Origin: Bauldia sp.
Lineage (GTDB): Bacteria > Pseudomonadota > Alphaproteobacteria > Rhizobiales > Kaistiaceae
Length of the DNA: 5,842 nucleotides
Direction of reading: 5' to 3'
Assembly: GCA_020442095.1 (NCBI GenBank)
Contig: JAGRKY010000077.1
Location: 346 to 6,187, forward strand
In this document: positions 1-5,510 of the stretch, piece by piece
Layout: every line of letters starts with the position of its first letter
Position numbering within the stretch: position 1 is the stretch's first letter
Notes under the pieces: generated by a model
Database searches by the model: none
Seen by the model: the letters and a program-made list of their open reading frames with translations, nothing else
Told to the model about the DNA's origin: nothing
Translations under genes and position numbers: made by a program

Positions 1-979
1 CCGGACCGCTGTCCATGCCGACCAGGGCCGTCGCATCGCCTATCACGACAGCCGATTCACCGAGCGGCAGGCCCACCGCGGAAACCGCAGGCACGGTCAG
101 CATCTCGATGAATTCGCTGGCCAATTCCTCGTGGGCCGGGCTGCCGATGACGACCAGCGGCAGCCGGCAGGCGGTTGCCAGATTCGCCGCCAGCATGGCG
201 GTCACATCGAGCGGCAACCCTTTCCGGCCAAGCGCAAAAGGCGCAACGGCGACAAAGGGTTGGCCGGTTCCGATGGTGCGCGACAGGAAGTCCCGCGCCG
301 CCGCGCGGTCCCTGTCGTCGAGGTCGAGCTCCGCCCTCCTTATCCCCGCATCGCCGCCGATCGCCTCAAGGAAGCCAAGCATGTGCTCGACCTCGTGCAT
401 GCGGCCCCGGTCGAGCAGGACGGCGGTATAGAAGCCGTCATGGCCGCGATTGCGTATGGCCCGCGTCACCGTGCATCCTTCAGAGAATCCAATCACCTGG
501 CGCGCGCAGCTGCCATCCGCGATGCGCAATGCGACGTTGAAGTCGGCGTCCCAGCGGGGGACGAGCGTGACATCGAATTCACCGCCCGCATAGTCGGCGG
601 CGAAGGCGGCAATCCCCGCTTCATCCGACGCACCGAAGACGAGCGGCCCCTCGCCCTTCGGCTCGACGGCGACGACCCGGTCGACATATCGGCATGACCG
701 GGCAAGGTCATAGACCCGCGTCAGTACGACAACGGTGATCTCCGCATCCGGAGCGCTCCGCCGCAAACCCGCAAAGAACGGCAGCGTCAGCACCCAGTCG
801 CCGATGAAATCCAGCCGGACCACCAGGATCTTGCGGCAGGCGGCGAGATCGACCGGCAGCCGCTCCCCGGCGGGCACAATACGGCCTTCCCGCGGGGTCA
901 GCGCGGCCGGCATGTCGACCGTCACGGAATACCGGGGTCTGGGATTGCCAAGGGACTCGGGCAATGCGGGGATGACCAT
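1..979 (-). CDS. Glycosyltransferase family 9 (heptosyltransferase-like), 3' end cut by window
   Basis: The reading frame is open from 979 to the left edge (326 codons, no stop), so the C-terminus is missing. The protein resembles GT9 enzymes, which typically transfer heptose or related sugars from nucleotide-sugar donors onto lipopolysaccharide or other glycans at the cytoplasmic face of the inner membrane. Visible GT9 features, numbered from the ATG at 979: the N-terminal Rossmann opening KILVVRLDFIGDWVLTLPF (50-68), the LRRSAPDAEITVVV strand-helix unit (72-85), VPRWDADFN (140-148), the linker motif HEVEHMLGFLEAIG (195-208), the second-domain strand PFVAVAPFA (241-249), PLVVIGS (274-280), and VGMDSGP (320-326), the donor-site motif at which the window ends. 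The start is uncertain. The ATG at 979 leaves 49 residues before the fold begins; the in-frame ATG at 913 (residue 23) leaves 27; GTG at 985 is also possible. None has a clear Shine-Dalgarno. Sugar and acceptor cannot be told from sequence alone. Confidence 0.88.
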   Translation of the reverse strand, partial: MVIPALPESLGNPRPRYSVTVDMPAALTPREGRIVPAGERLPVDLAACRKILVVRLDFIGDWVLTLPFFAGLRRSAPDAEITVVVLTRVYDLARSCRYVDRVVAVEPKGEGPLVFGASDEAGIAAFAADYAGGEFDVTLVPRWDADFNVALRIADGSCARQVIGFSEGCTVTRAIRNRGHDGFYTAVLLDRGRMHEVEHMLGFLEAIGGDAGIRRAELDLDDRDRAAARDFLSRTIGTGQPFVAVAPFALGRKGLPLDVTAMLAANLATACRLPLVVIGSPAHEELASEFIEMLTVPAVSAVGLPLGESAVVIGDATALVGMDSGP

Positions 980-1069
980 GATCACGAGTGCCGGAGTTCG
1001 AACACTTCAGCCAAGTAGCCCATGGGAGCCATTGCCGTCGAGAGTGGCGGGACTTGCGGGCCGCCGGGG

Positions 1070-1963
1070 TCAGGCGCCGTCGACCTGGAGCATCCAGTTG
1101 AGGATCAGCCGCCAGTCCGTCATGCGGATCGGCGTCCCGTGCGAGCCGGTGTTGAACAACGCGAATTTCACGGGGTAGCTGGGGTCGAGCTGCTTGATCT
1201 TCTTGAAGAAGGCTTCCTGGGACTTCCAGCTGATGACGATGTCGCCGGTGCCGTGACCGAGATAGACCGGCACGCGGCGCTTGAAGGCCTCGGACTTGAA
1301 GAGGCTGTCGTCGCTGGTCGATCCCATCAGAAGGTAGCCGTCGATGACGGCCGCGGCCTCGTCATCCTCGGCGAGCCCCCAGCAGATGCGGCCGCCGAGC
1401 GAACCGCAGGCCACGAAGACCGGCGCGCCGGGCGAGTTCTTCGCATATTCGAGAAGCAGCATCTTCGCCTGGGCGACGCCGCGGCTGTTGAGGCTCGGAA
1501 ACCCGGGCGACAGATACACGCCGCCGTTGCGGACCATCAGGTTCTTGATCCGGTTGAAGTTGCCGCCGAACATCCAGTCGTTGGCGCCCTGGCCGCGATT
1601 GCCTTTGCGCCCATGGACATACATGACGACGATCTTGGCACCACCCTGGTACTTGCCGGTCGCGATGTACTGGACGCTGATCCGCCCTTCCTTGGCGGTC
1701 ATGTCCCGCTCGACCGACTTGACCTCAAGGTCGACATACTCGTCCTTGGTCTTCTTCTCCGGCACGACGTCGCGCTGGTAGAGGTCGCGCTGCTCGACGT
1801 AGTCGACCTTTACATAGGCGCCGCCGTAGCTCGTGCCGAGAATCGCCGGATAGTCGAAAAGGTCGTCCTTCCATGGCGCGAGCCGAAAGCCAGCCGCGTC
1901 GGCGAACGATGTCGAAACGACAAGGACTGCCGCCAGGATGGTCTTCGCGAGAAGGAATCTCAA
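1070..1963 (-). CDS. Exported alpha/beta hydrolase family protein
   Basis: A 297-residue protein with an N-terminal signal peptide and a serine-hydrolase fold. I chose the TTG at 1963 because it gives a compact signal peptide (MRFLLAKTILAAVLVVSTSF, then ADA, with cleavage likely after residue 23) and has GGAG nine bases upstream (1973-1976). A GTG at 2053 adds 30 residues that spoil the signal and include the promoter-like stretch. Numbered from the TTG, the presumed oxyanion-side loop is MYVHGRKG (114-121). The nucleophile elbow is ACGSLGG (185-191) with Ser188, where Cys186 replaces the first Gly of GxSxG. The acid is Asp241 in GHGTGDIVIS and the base is His275 in TGSHGTPIR. Strand-helix spacing fits the fold. 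The mature protein should be periplasmic or secreted. The substrate is unknown: esterase, lipase or peptidase-like activity are all possible. It is followed 90 bases later by the glycosyltransferase gene on the same strand. Confidence 0.85.
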   Translation of the reverse strand: MRFLLAKTILAAVLVVSTSFADAAGFRLAPWKDDLFDYPAILGTSYGGAYVKVDYVEQRDLYQRDVVPEKKTKDEYVDLEVKSVERDMTAKEGRISVQYIATGKYQGGAKIVVMYVHGRKGNRGQGANDWMFGGNFNRIKNLMVRNGGVYLSPGFPSLNSRGVAQAKMLLLEYAKNSPGAPVFVACGSLGGRICWGLAEDDEAAAVIDGYLLMGSTSDDSLFKSEAFKRRVPVYLGHGTGDIVISWKSQEAFFKKIKQLDPSYPVKFALFNTGSHGTPIRMTDWRLILNWMLQVDGA

Positions 1964-1969
1964 AGGATC

Positions 1970-1978
1970 GGTCTCCGG
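1970..1978 (-). promoter_or_regulatory. Ribosome binding site deciding the TTG start of the hydrolase
   Basis: The minus strand reads CCGGAGACC here. Its GGAG (1976 to 1973) lies nine bases before the TTG at 1963. The upstream GTG at 2053 has no such element, which supports the rare TTG start. Confidence 0.5.
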
Positions 1979-2012
1979 AAATCTAGATACCTTGACCGCC
2001 CCAGCCTGCCGG

Positions 2013-2040
2013 ATTGTACACGCGAGGTCACCCCCGGCAA
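2013..2040 (-). promoter_or_regulatory. Candidate sigma-70 type promoter of the hydrolase gene
   Basis: On the minus strand TTGCCG (2040 to 2035) and TACAAT (2018 to 2013) are separated by 16 bases. The -10 box matches TATAAT at five of six positions, and transcription would begin roughly 45 bases before the TTG start at 1963. It lies in the gap between the exporter and the hydrolase, so the hydrolase (perhaps with the downstream glycosyltransferase) probably has its own transcript. This rests on a consensus match only. Confidence 0.45.
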
Positions 2041-2045
2041 GACCG

Positions 2046-2065
2046 GCGCCCACGAAACGGGGCGC
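2046..2065 (-). terminator. Possible weak hairpin after the LysE-type gene
   Basis: GCGCCC (2046-2051) pairs with GGGCGC (2060-2065). Two further CG pairs can form around an AAA loop with one bulged A. It starts a few bases after the exporter stop codon, as expected for a terminator, but no U-rich tract follows on the minus strand, so intrinsic termination would be weak. Confidence 0.25.
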
Positions 2066-2071
2066 TCTCCC

Positions 2072-2695
2072 TCAGTTCCTGCCGAGCGCCGCGGTCGCCG
2101 CTCCCATCCCGATCAGGCACCCCGCGCCGACGCGATTCAGCCATTTCAGCACGCCGGCCTTGCGGATTCGGACCCGCAACTGATCGGCCGCCAGCGCGAA
2201 AGCCAGGGCATTGACCGCCGCGAAGGCGACGAAGGTCGCTTCCATGATGGCAAGCTGCGGGAGAAGCGCCCGGCCATGGTCGATGAACTGCGGCACGAAG
2301 GCGACGAAGAAGGCGATGCTCTTCGGATTGAGCGCGGTCACGACGAAGGCATGACCGAAAATCCCGCGCACCGGGCGACCGCCTTCGACCGACTCCACCT
2401 CGGGGAGCTCCGGCTTCGACCGCCACAGCCTGATGCCGAGATAGACGAGGTAGGCGGCGCCGACCCATTTCAGGATGGTGAAGAGCGTCGCCGAGGCGGC
2501 AAGCAGCGCGCCCAGGCCCGCCAGCGACAGGGTCATGGCGGTGAAGTCGCCGAGCGCGACACCGGCGGCGGTCGCCAGCGCGACCCGCCTGCCCTGGGTC
2601 AGCGCATAGCTGACCACCAGCAGCACGGTCGGCCCCGGGATCATCAGCAGAACGATCGAGGCGGCGGCAAAGGCCAGCCAGGTGGTGAGGTCCAC
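2072..2695 (-). CDS. LysE/RhtB family amino-acid exporter
   Basis: A 207-residue inner-membrane protein of the LysE superfamily, whose members export amino acids or related small molecules using the proton motive force. Family marks, numbered from the GTG at 2695: an N-terminal hydrophobic segment leading into MIPGPTVLLVVS (18-29), carrying the PGPT signature; a second segment with AAGVALGD (43-50); KWVGAAYLVYLGIRLWR (76-92), typical of the family; a hydrophilic loop at about 93-112; then TALNPKSIAFFVAFVPQF, containing the conserved NPK (123-125); and two further hydrophobic stretches to the C-terminus. Length and roughly six membrane segments fit. I prefer GTG at 2695 because GGAG sits seven bases upstream (2703-2706); GTG at 2710 would add five residues and has no good ribosome site. 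The substrate cannot be predicted. The oxygenase gene lies 102 bases upstream on the same strand. Confidence 0.92.
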   Translation of the reverse strand: MDLTTWLAFAAASIVLLMIPGPTVLLVVSYALTQGRRVALATAAGVALGDFTAMTLSLAGLGALLAASATLFTILKWVGAAYLVYLGIRLWRSKPELPEVESVEGGRPVRGIFGHAFVVTALNPKSIAFFVAFVPQFIDHGRALLPQLAIMEATFVAFAAVNALAFALAADQLRVRIRKAGVLKWLNRVGAGCLIGMGAATAALGRN

Positions 2696-2726
2696 GTCAA
2701 AACTCCGCACACGTCCAGAGGGCGGC

Positions 2727-2757
2727 AGCTAGCGCCAACCCGGCGGGTCTCGTCAAG
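2727..2757 (-). promoter_or_regulatory. Possible promoter of the LysE-type exporter gene
   Basis: The minus strand carries CTTGACG (2757 to 2751), matching the alphaproteobacterial -35 consensus CTTGAC, followed 18 bases later by CTAGCT (2732 to 2727), a poor -10 box. The implied leader is about 25 bases to the GTG at 2695. The -35 match is good and the -10 match weak, so this is only a candidate. Confidence 0.3.
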
Positions 2758-2797
2758 CCGCAAGCAGCAGCACGATCTGCGTTCCGGAACCGGACCT

Positions 2798-3694
2798 TCA
2801 GGCGTCGACGGTCTCGAAGCCTTTCACCGCGCTCTGCTTCTGGATCTCGTAGATCGACCCTCGCGTCGGCGGTTGCGGCAGCGGGATGCGGACGGGGACC
2901 TCGGCGAGCCGTGGTTCGATGGTGCTTTCGCCGCACAGCATCAGCGCGTCGAAATCCTCGAGCGTACCGATCGTCGCCATCGAGCCCGCGATCGGAAATG
3001 CATCGGCCGCCGCGAGCTCGTAGAACAGCACCCCACGATCCTTGTCGGAACGATTGCGATCCGAGCCGTGGACGACCCGGACATGATGGATCGAGATCGA
3101 GCCGCGGGGCGCCATGGCGCGCACCGCATCCTGCTCGCTGAGTCCTGCCGCGGCCAGCGACATGGTCCCGGCAAAATATCCACCCGCATGGTGGTCGTAG
3201 GCCGGGCTGCGATGGGTCCCGGGGATGACCATCAGCGGACCGTTCTCCGGCCCCACGTCGTCGAGGAAGACGCCGACGGCGAGGATGTCGTCGTTGGTGT
3301 GCGGATAGAAGGCCCAGTCCTGGTGCCAGTCGACGGGCGCGCCGTAGCGGGCCGACTTCATGTTGAGCTTGGACGAGCGCAGGCGCACGCCCGGGCCGAT
3401 CAGGTCGCGCACCGGTGCGAGGATCCAGTCGCTCCGCATCAGGTCGTCGAATACCCGGCTGATCGCGTGCGGCAGCTTGATCCGCCGGATGCGGGGATCG
3501 TCGGGGCGATGGCTGTCCTCGAGATCGATGCGGTCGGTGTGGGCGGTCAGGCCCCGCGCCTCCTCGCGGAACCTCGCGATCTCCTCGTGGCAGGCGGTGA
3601 TGACGTCGTCGGGTATCCGTTTCTCGACGACGATGAAACCATCACGATGATAGGCCGCGATTTCTTCCGCGGTCAGACATTCCGGTGACGACAC
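2798..3694 (-). CDS. Phytanoyl-CoA dioxygenase (PhyH) family Fe(II)/2-oxoglutarate oxygenase
   Basis: A 298-residue cytoplasmic enzyme of the PhyH family, which couples oxidative decarboxylation of 2-oxoglutarate to hydroxylation of a small substrate. It opens with the usual TAEEIAAYHRDGFIVVEKRI segment (8-27). The iron facial triad is visible as His124 and Asp126 in VDWHQDWAFY, followed by NDDILAVGVFLDDVGPENGPLMVIPGTH (family-typical), then His209 in HHVRVVHGSDRN. Arg220, eleven residues after His209, is placed to bind the 2-oxoglutarate carboxylate as in human PhyH. The GTG start is well supported by GGAGG eight bases upstream (3703-3707). No signal peptide is present. The family includes phytanoyl-CoA, ectoine and other small-molecule hydroxylases; the substrate here is unknown, and no dedicated pathway gene lies beside it except the LysE-type exporter downstream. 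All catalytic residues are present, so it is likely active. Confidence 0.9.
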   Translation of the reverse strand: MSSPECLTAEEIAAYHRDGFIVVEKRIPDDVITACHEEIARFREEARGLTAHTDRIDLEDSHRPDDPRIRRIKLPHAISRVFDDLMRSDWILAPVRDLIGPGVRLRSSKLNMKSARYGAPVDWHQDWAFYPHTNDDILAVGVFLDDVGPENGPLMVIPGTHRSPAYDHHAGGYFAGTMSLAAAGLSEQDAVRAMAPRGSISIHHVRVVHGSDRNRSDKDRGVLFYELAAADAFPIAGSMATIGTLEDFDALMLCGESTIEPRLAEVPVRIPLPQPPTRGSIYEIQKQSAVKGFETVDA

Positions 3695-3702
3695 GGCAGG
3701 TT

Positions 3703-3709
3703 CCTCCCC
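3703..3709 (-). promoter_or_regulatory. Strong ribosome binding site of the PhyH-family gene
   Basis: The minus strand reads GGGGAGG, a near-perfect Shine-Dalgarno, eight bases before the GTG at 3694. It fixes the start codon and suggests efficient translation. Confidence 0.7.
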
Positions 3710-3721
3710 AATGCCCGGAAG

Positions 3722-3727
3722 ATTATC
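3722..3727 (-). promoter_or_regulatory. Possible -10 box of the PhyH-family gene
   Basis: The minus strand reads GATAAT, five of six matches to TATAAT, about 28 bases before the start codon. No convincing -35 hexamer lies 16-18 bases upstream (the region is CTTCC-rich), so the promoter may depend on an activator, or the match may be chance. Confidence 0.3.
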
Positions 3728-3760
3728 CCTGCGCCGGCCGGTTAGGAAGGGCCGGGACGG

Positions 3761-4390
3761 TCAGGGATGCTGCGCCTTGAGCAAGGCCTCGCGGAGAGCG
3801 GGGCGCATCGGCTCGCTGACATTGTTGTATTCTTCCTCGAGCGACAGCTTCCGCCCGTCGGCGAGATCGAAGACCCAGAGCGTCGAGAAGGATTCGGTTA
3901 CCGGACCGAGGTCCTGTTCGGCGACGCTCAACGTCGTCACCGTCGCGGTCGCGTTCCCGTCGCCGAGCGGTGCCGAGAGCGTCCCTTCCTGGACGACCTG
4001 CATGCCGCCCTTGTCGATCTTCGGCGCCTTGAAGCTCGCCTGCCAGTCGTAGTCCGCGTCGGCGATCCGCAGGGTCATGGTGACCGCCTCGAAATCCGTC
4101 TCGCCGACGAGGTAGTAGATGCAGAAGCCGGTGACGCCCGGCGTCGGCGCGACATCGCCGACGGATATCCGCTCGCCGCCGGCGATATCCACCGGACAGG
4201 TCAGCCCCTCGGGCGCCGGCTTGTCCTCGGCCGCGCCGGCCGTCGTCGCGCCGGCAAGCAGGCAGGCCACCGAAACGCTCAAACCGAGCGCTGCGAGGCG
4301 CGATATCCCGCGACGACACGAAGCGGCGCTTCGGCTTGACCGTTGCCACCGGCCATCGCATTGTCGGGCCCTGTTCTGGGGGAAGTCCAT
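3761..4390 (-). CDS. Exported protein of unknown function
   Basis: I do not recognise this protein. From the ATG at 4390 it has 209 residues: a long basic N-region (1-31, many Arg), a hydrophobic stretch (about 32-49, LAALGLSVSVACLLAGA), a likely cleavage site AGA-AED after residue 53, and a mature part of about 156 residues. The mature part has two cysteines (65 and 90) that could form a disulfide, acidic and beta-prone segments such as AVTMTLRIADADYDWQASF (102-120), and a polar C-terminus. It is probably periplasmic. The start is uncertain: GAGG lies only four bases before the ATG at 4390; upstream in-frame starts to 4444 lengthen the N-region further, while downstream TTG or GTG codons fall inside the hydrophobic segment. 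An ATG at 4361 in another frame has a fair ribosome site (AGGG) but would need a frameshift. The gene is divergent from the secreted protein and RNase T2 pair. Confidence 0.7.
   Translation of the reverse strand: MDFPQNRARQCDGRWQRSSRSAASCRRGISRLAALGLSVSVACLLAGATTAGAAEDKPAPEGLTCPVDIAGGERISVGDVAPTPGVTGFCIYYLVGETDFEAVTMTLRIADADYDWQASFKAPKIDKGGMQVVQEGTLSAPLGDGNATATVTTLSVAEQDLGPVTESFSTLWVFDLADGRKLSLEEEYNNVSEPMRPALREALLKAQHP
4336..4364 (+). promoter_or_regulatory. Possible promoter of the secreted protein-RNase T2 pair
   Basis: TTGACC (4336-4341) is followed after 17 bases by CATTGT (4359-4364), a weak -10 box. The preceding bases make the first box GCTTGAC, close to the alphaproteobacterial CTTGAC. 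Transcription would start about 18 bases before the ATG at 4389. The site lies inside the N-terminal codons of the divergent gene. Confidence 0.3.
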
Positions 4391-4793
4391 GAGACCTCTA
4401 CTTGTTGCTTTGTTTCTGGTCATCAGCCTCGGCGCTCCCGCCAAGGCGTGGTGGAAAAACGGCTATCTTCCGCCCTGTGAAAACGGCCATGTGATCGCCA
4501 GAATCAAGCAGAAATTCGCCTATGCGGACCGCAACACGTTCCACTGGGGGACGACGATCGATTCGGTCACCAATATTGGCGAGAGGCCCGAGATCATCAG
4601 CAACGACAGCCATATCGGCCGGCGCTACTGCTACGGCACCGCGCGGCTCTCCGACGGCCGCAGCTCCGAGGTCGTCTATCTGATCGAATCCTTGCAGGGC
4701 TTCGCCTCGACCGGCTGGCGTGTGCAATCCTGCCTGCCTGCCTTTGATCCGTGGCACGTTTATGGCAGCTGGTGCCGCTCCATCAAGCCGTGA
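4389..4793 (+). CDS. Small secreted cysteine-containing protein of unknown function, coupled to RNase T2
   Basis: A 134-residue protein with a textbook signal peptide (MRPLLVALFLVISLGAPAKA, cleavage after residue 20), giving a mature protein of about 114 residues. The mature part has four cysteines (30, 81, 115, 129), which could form two disulfides in the periplasm, and many aromatic residues (WWKNGY at the new N-terminus, FHWGTT, GRRYCYG, DPWHVYGSWCRS near the end). I see no enzyme motif and cannot assign a family. The ATG at 4389 is supported by GGGGGA five bases upstream (4378-4383) and by the signal peptide beginning exactly there; earlier in-frame starts give no sensible export signal. 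Its TGA stop overlaps the GTG start of the RNase T2 gene, so both are probably made from one transcript and exported together. A partner, chaperone or inhibitor role is possible, but this is inference only. Confidence 0.82.
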   Translation: MRPLLVALFLVISLGAPAKAWWKNGYLPPCENGHVIARIKQKFAYADRNTFHWGTTIDSVTNIGERPEIISNDSHIGRRYCYGTARLSDGRSSEVVYLIESLQGFASTGWRVQSCLPAFDPWHVYGSWCRSIKP

Positions 4794-5431
4794 AGCGCGC
4801 GCTTGCCCTCGCCACTTCGCTCATCCTCGGGCTCGCCGCGAGCGTAGCCTCCGCGGCTGATCAGGCCGGCGATTTCGACTTCTACGTCCTCGCACTGACC
4901 TGGTCGCCGAGCTATTGCGAGAACGCCCGGCGCCCCGACCCCAGGCAGTGCAATCTCGACATACCCGGCTTCGTCGTCCACGGGCTCTGGCCGCAATACG
5001 AGCGCGGCTATCCGCAATATTGCGCCTCCAACCTGCCGCGCCGGCTGCCGAGCAGCACGATATCGGGGATTTCGGACGTGATCCCCTCGCCCGGCGCGGT
5101 CCAGTACCAGTGGGAGAAGCACGGGATATGCGCCGGCCTGCGGCCGGAGCTCTACTTCACCACCATGCGCCAGGCCCTGCGACGGGTGACGATTCCCGAG
5201 GCCTATCGCGACGTCCGGAACGACATCCACTCCCAGGCGCGCTCGATCGAGGCGGCGTTCATCACCGCCAACCCCGGCATGTCGGATCGCGGCATTGCCG
5301 TTTCCTGCGATCGCGACGGCGTCATCGAGGTTCGGATCTGCCTGACCAGGCGCCTCGACTTCAGGCGCTGCACCGAGGTCGACCGGCAGTCATGCCGGCT
5401 GCCGACGATCGACCTGCCTGCGGTCGACTGA
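4790..5431 (+). CDS. Ribonuclease T2 family protein, exported
   Basis: A 213-residue secreted endoribonuclease of the T2 family, which cleaves single-stranded RNA through a 2',3'-cyclic phosphate; E. coli RNase I is a periplasmic relative. The signal peptide spans about residues 1-22 (cleavage near ASA-ADQ). FYVLALTWSPSYC (31-43) is the family's first strand, carrying a cysteine. The first active-site motif CAS-1 is FVVHGLWPQ (61-69) with His64. The second, CAS-2, is YQWEKHGIC (106-114) with Lys110, His111 and Cys114. Eight cysteines in the protein (43, 54, 78, 114, 173, 184, 194, 202) allow four disulfides. CAS-2 lacks the His-Glu pair before Trp (Tyr106-Gln107 instead). I chose GTG at 4790, which begins the signal peptide and overlaps the preceding stop as GTGA; GTG at 4751 would add 13 residues in front of the signal. 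It has no strong ribosome site of its own, consistent with translational coupling. Confidence 0.93.
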   Translation: MKRALALATSLILGLAASVASAADQAGDFDFYVLALTWSPSYCENARRPDPRQCNLDIPGFVVHGLWPQYERGYPQYCASNLPRRLPSSTISGISDVIPSPGAVQYQWEKHGICAGLRPELYFTTMRQALRRVTIPEAYRDVRNDIHSQARSIEAAFITANPGMSDRGIAVSCDRDGVIEVRICLTRRLDFRRCTEVDRQSCRLPTIDLPAVD

Positions 5432-5455
5432 ACCCGCAGCCCCTCGCCCAAAAAG

Positions 5456-5481
5456 AAAAGCCCCGCCGAAGCGGGGCTTTT
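5456..5481. terminator. Bidirectional intrinsic terminator between convergent genes
   Basis: AAAAGCCCCGC (5456-5466) and GCGGGGCTTTT (5471-5481) form a perfect 11-bp stem with the four-base loop CGAA. The A-run on the left and T-run on the right provide a U tract for transcripts from either side. It lies 25 bases after the RNase T2 stop and 30 bases beyond the stop of the minus-strand barrel gene, so it can end both transcripts. Confidence 0.9.
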
Positions 5482-5510
5482 CCAGATCACGTTCGGCAAG
5501 CAGCCTTGCG

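Noticed and set aside
131..697. Plus-strand open frames over the glycosyltransferase gene.
   Set aside because: The minus strand shows consistent GT9 motifs across the whole region; the plus frames have no recognisable domain and are shadows of high GC content.
980..1069. The gap between the hydrolase and the glycosyltransferase was checked for a promoter, terminator or small gene.
   Set aside because: No convincing hairpin with a U tract, promoter pair or ribosome site was found; only a short palindrome GTTCGAAC is visible.
1022..3688. A very long plus-strand open frame of 888 codons running antisense to the hydrolase, exporter and oxygenase genes.
   Set aside because: It is in exact codon register opposite three minus-strand genes that share one frame, so it would be broken only where the sense strand uses TTA, CTA or TCA, which are rare here; it ends precisely at a TCA serine codon of the oxygenase (3686-3688). 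The product is low in domain-like character, while the minus strand encodes three clear protein families.
3734..3755. Inverted repeat CCGGCC / GGCCGG downstream of the unknown exported protein gene.
   Set aside because: It is only six base pairs with a ten-base loop and no U tract; such GC repeats are common in high-GC DNA, so it is not supported as a terminator.
1..3760. All five minus-strand genes from the glycosyltransferase to the unknown exported protein lie in the same reading frame.
   Set aside because: Stops and non-coding gaps separate them and each has its own start, so this is most simply chance, not a fusion or read-through protein.
4255..4275. A possible lipobox (SVAC) in the signal region of the 209-residue exported protein.
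   Set aside because: The -3 and -2 positions (Ser, Val) fit poorly, and hydrophobic sequence continues past the Cys into a good AGA-A signal peptidase I site.
4729..4744. Short tandem CCTG repeats near the end of the small secreted protein gene.
   Set aside because: Only about three units inside conserved-looking coding sequence in the correct frame; ordinary codon content explains it.
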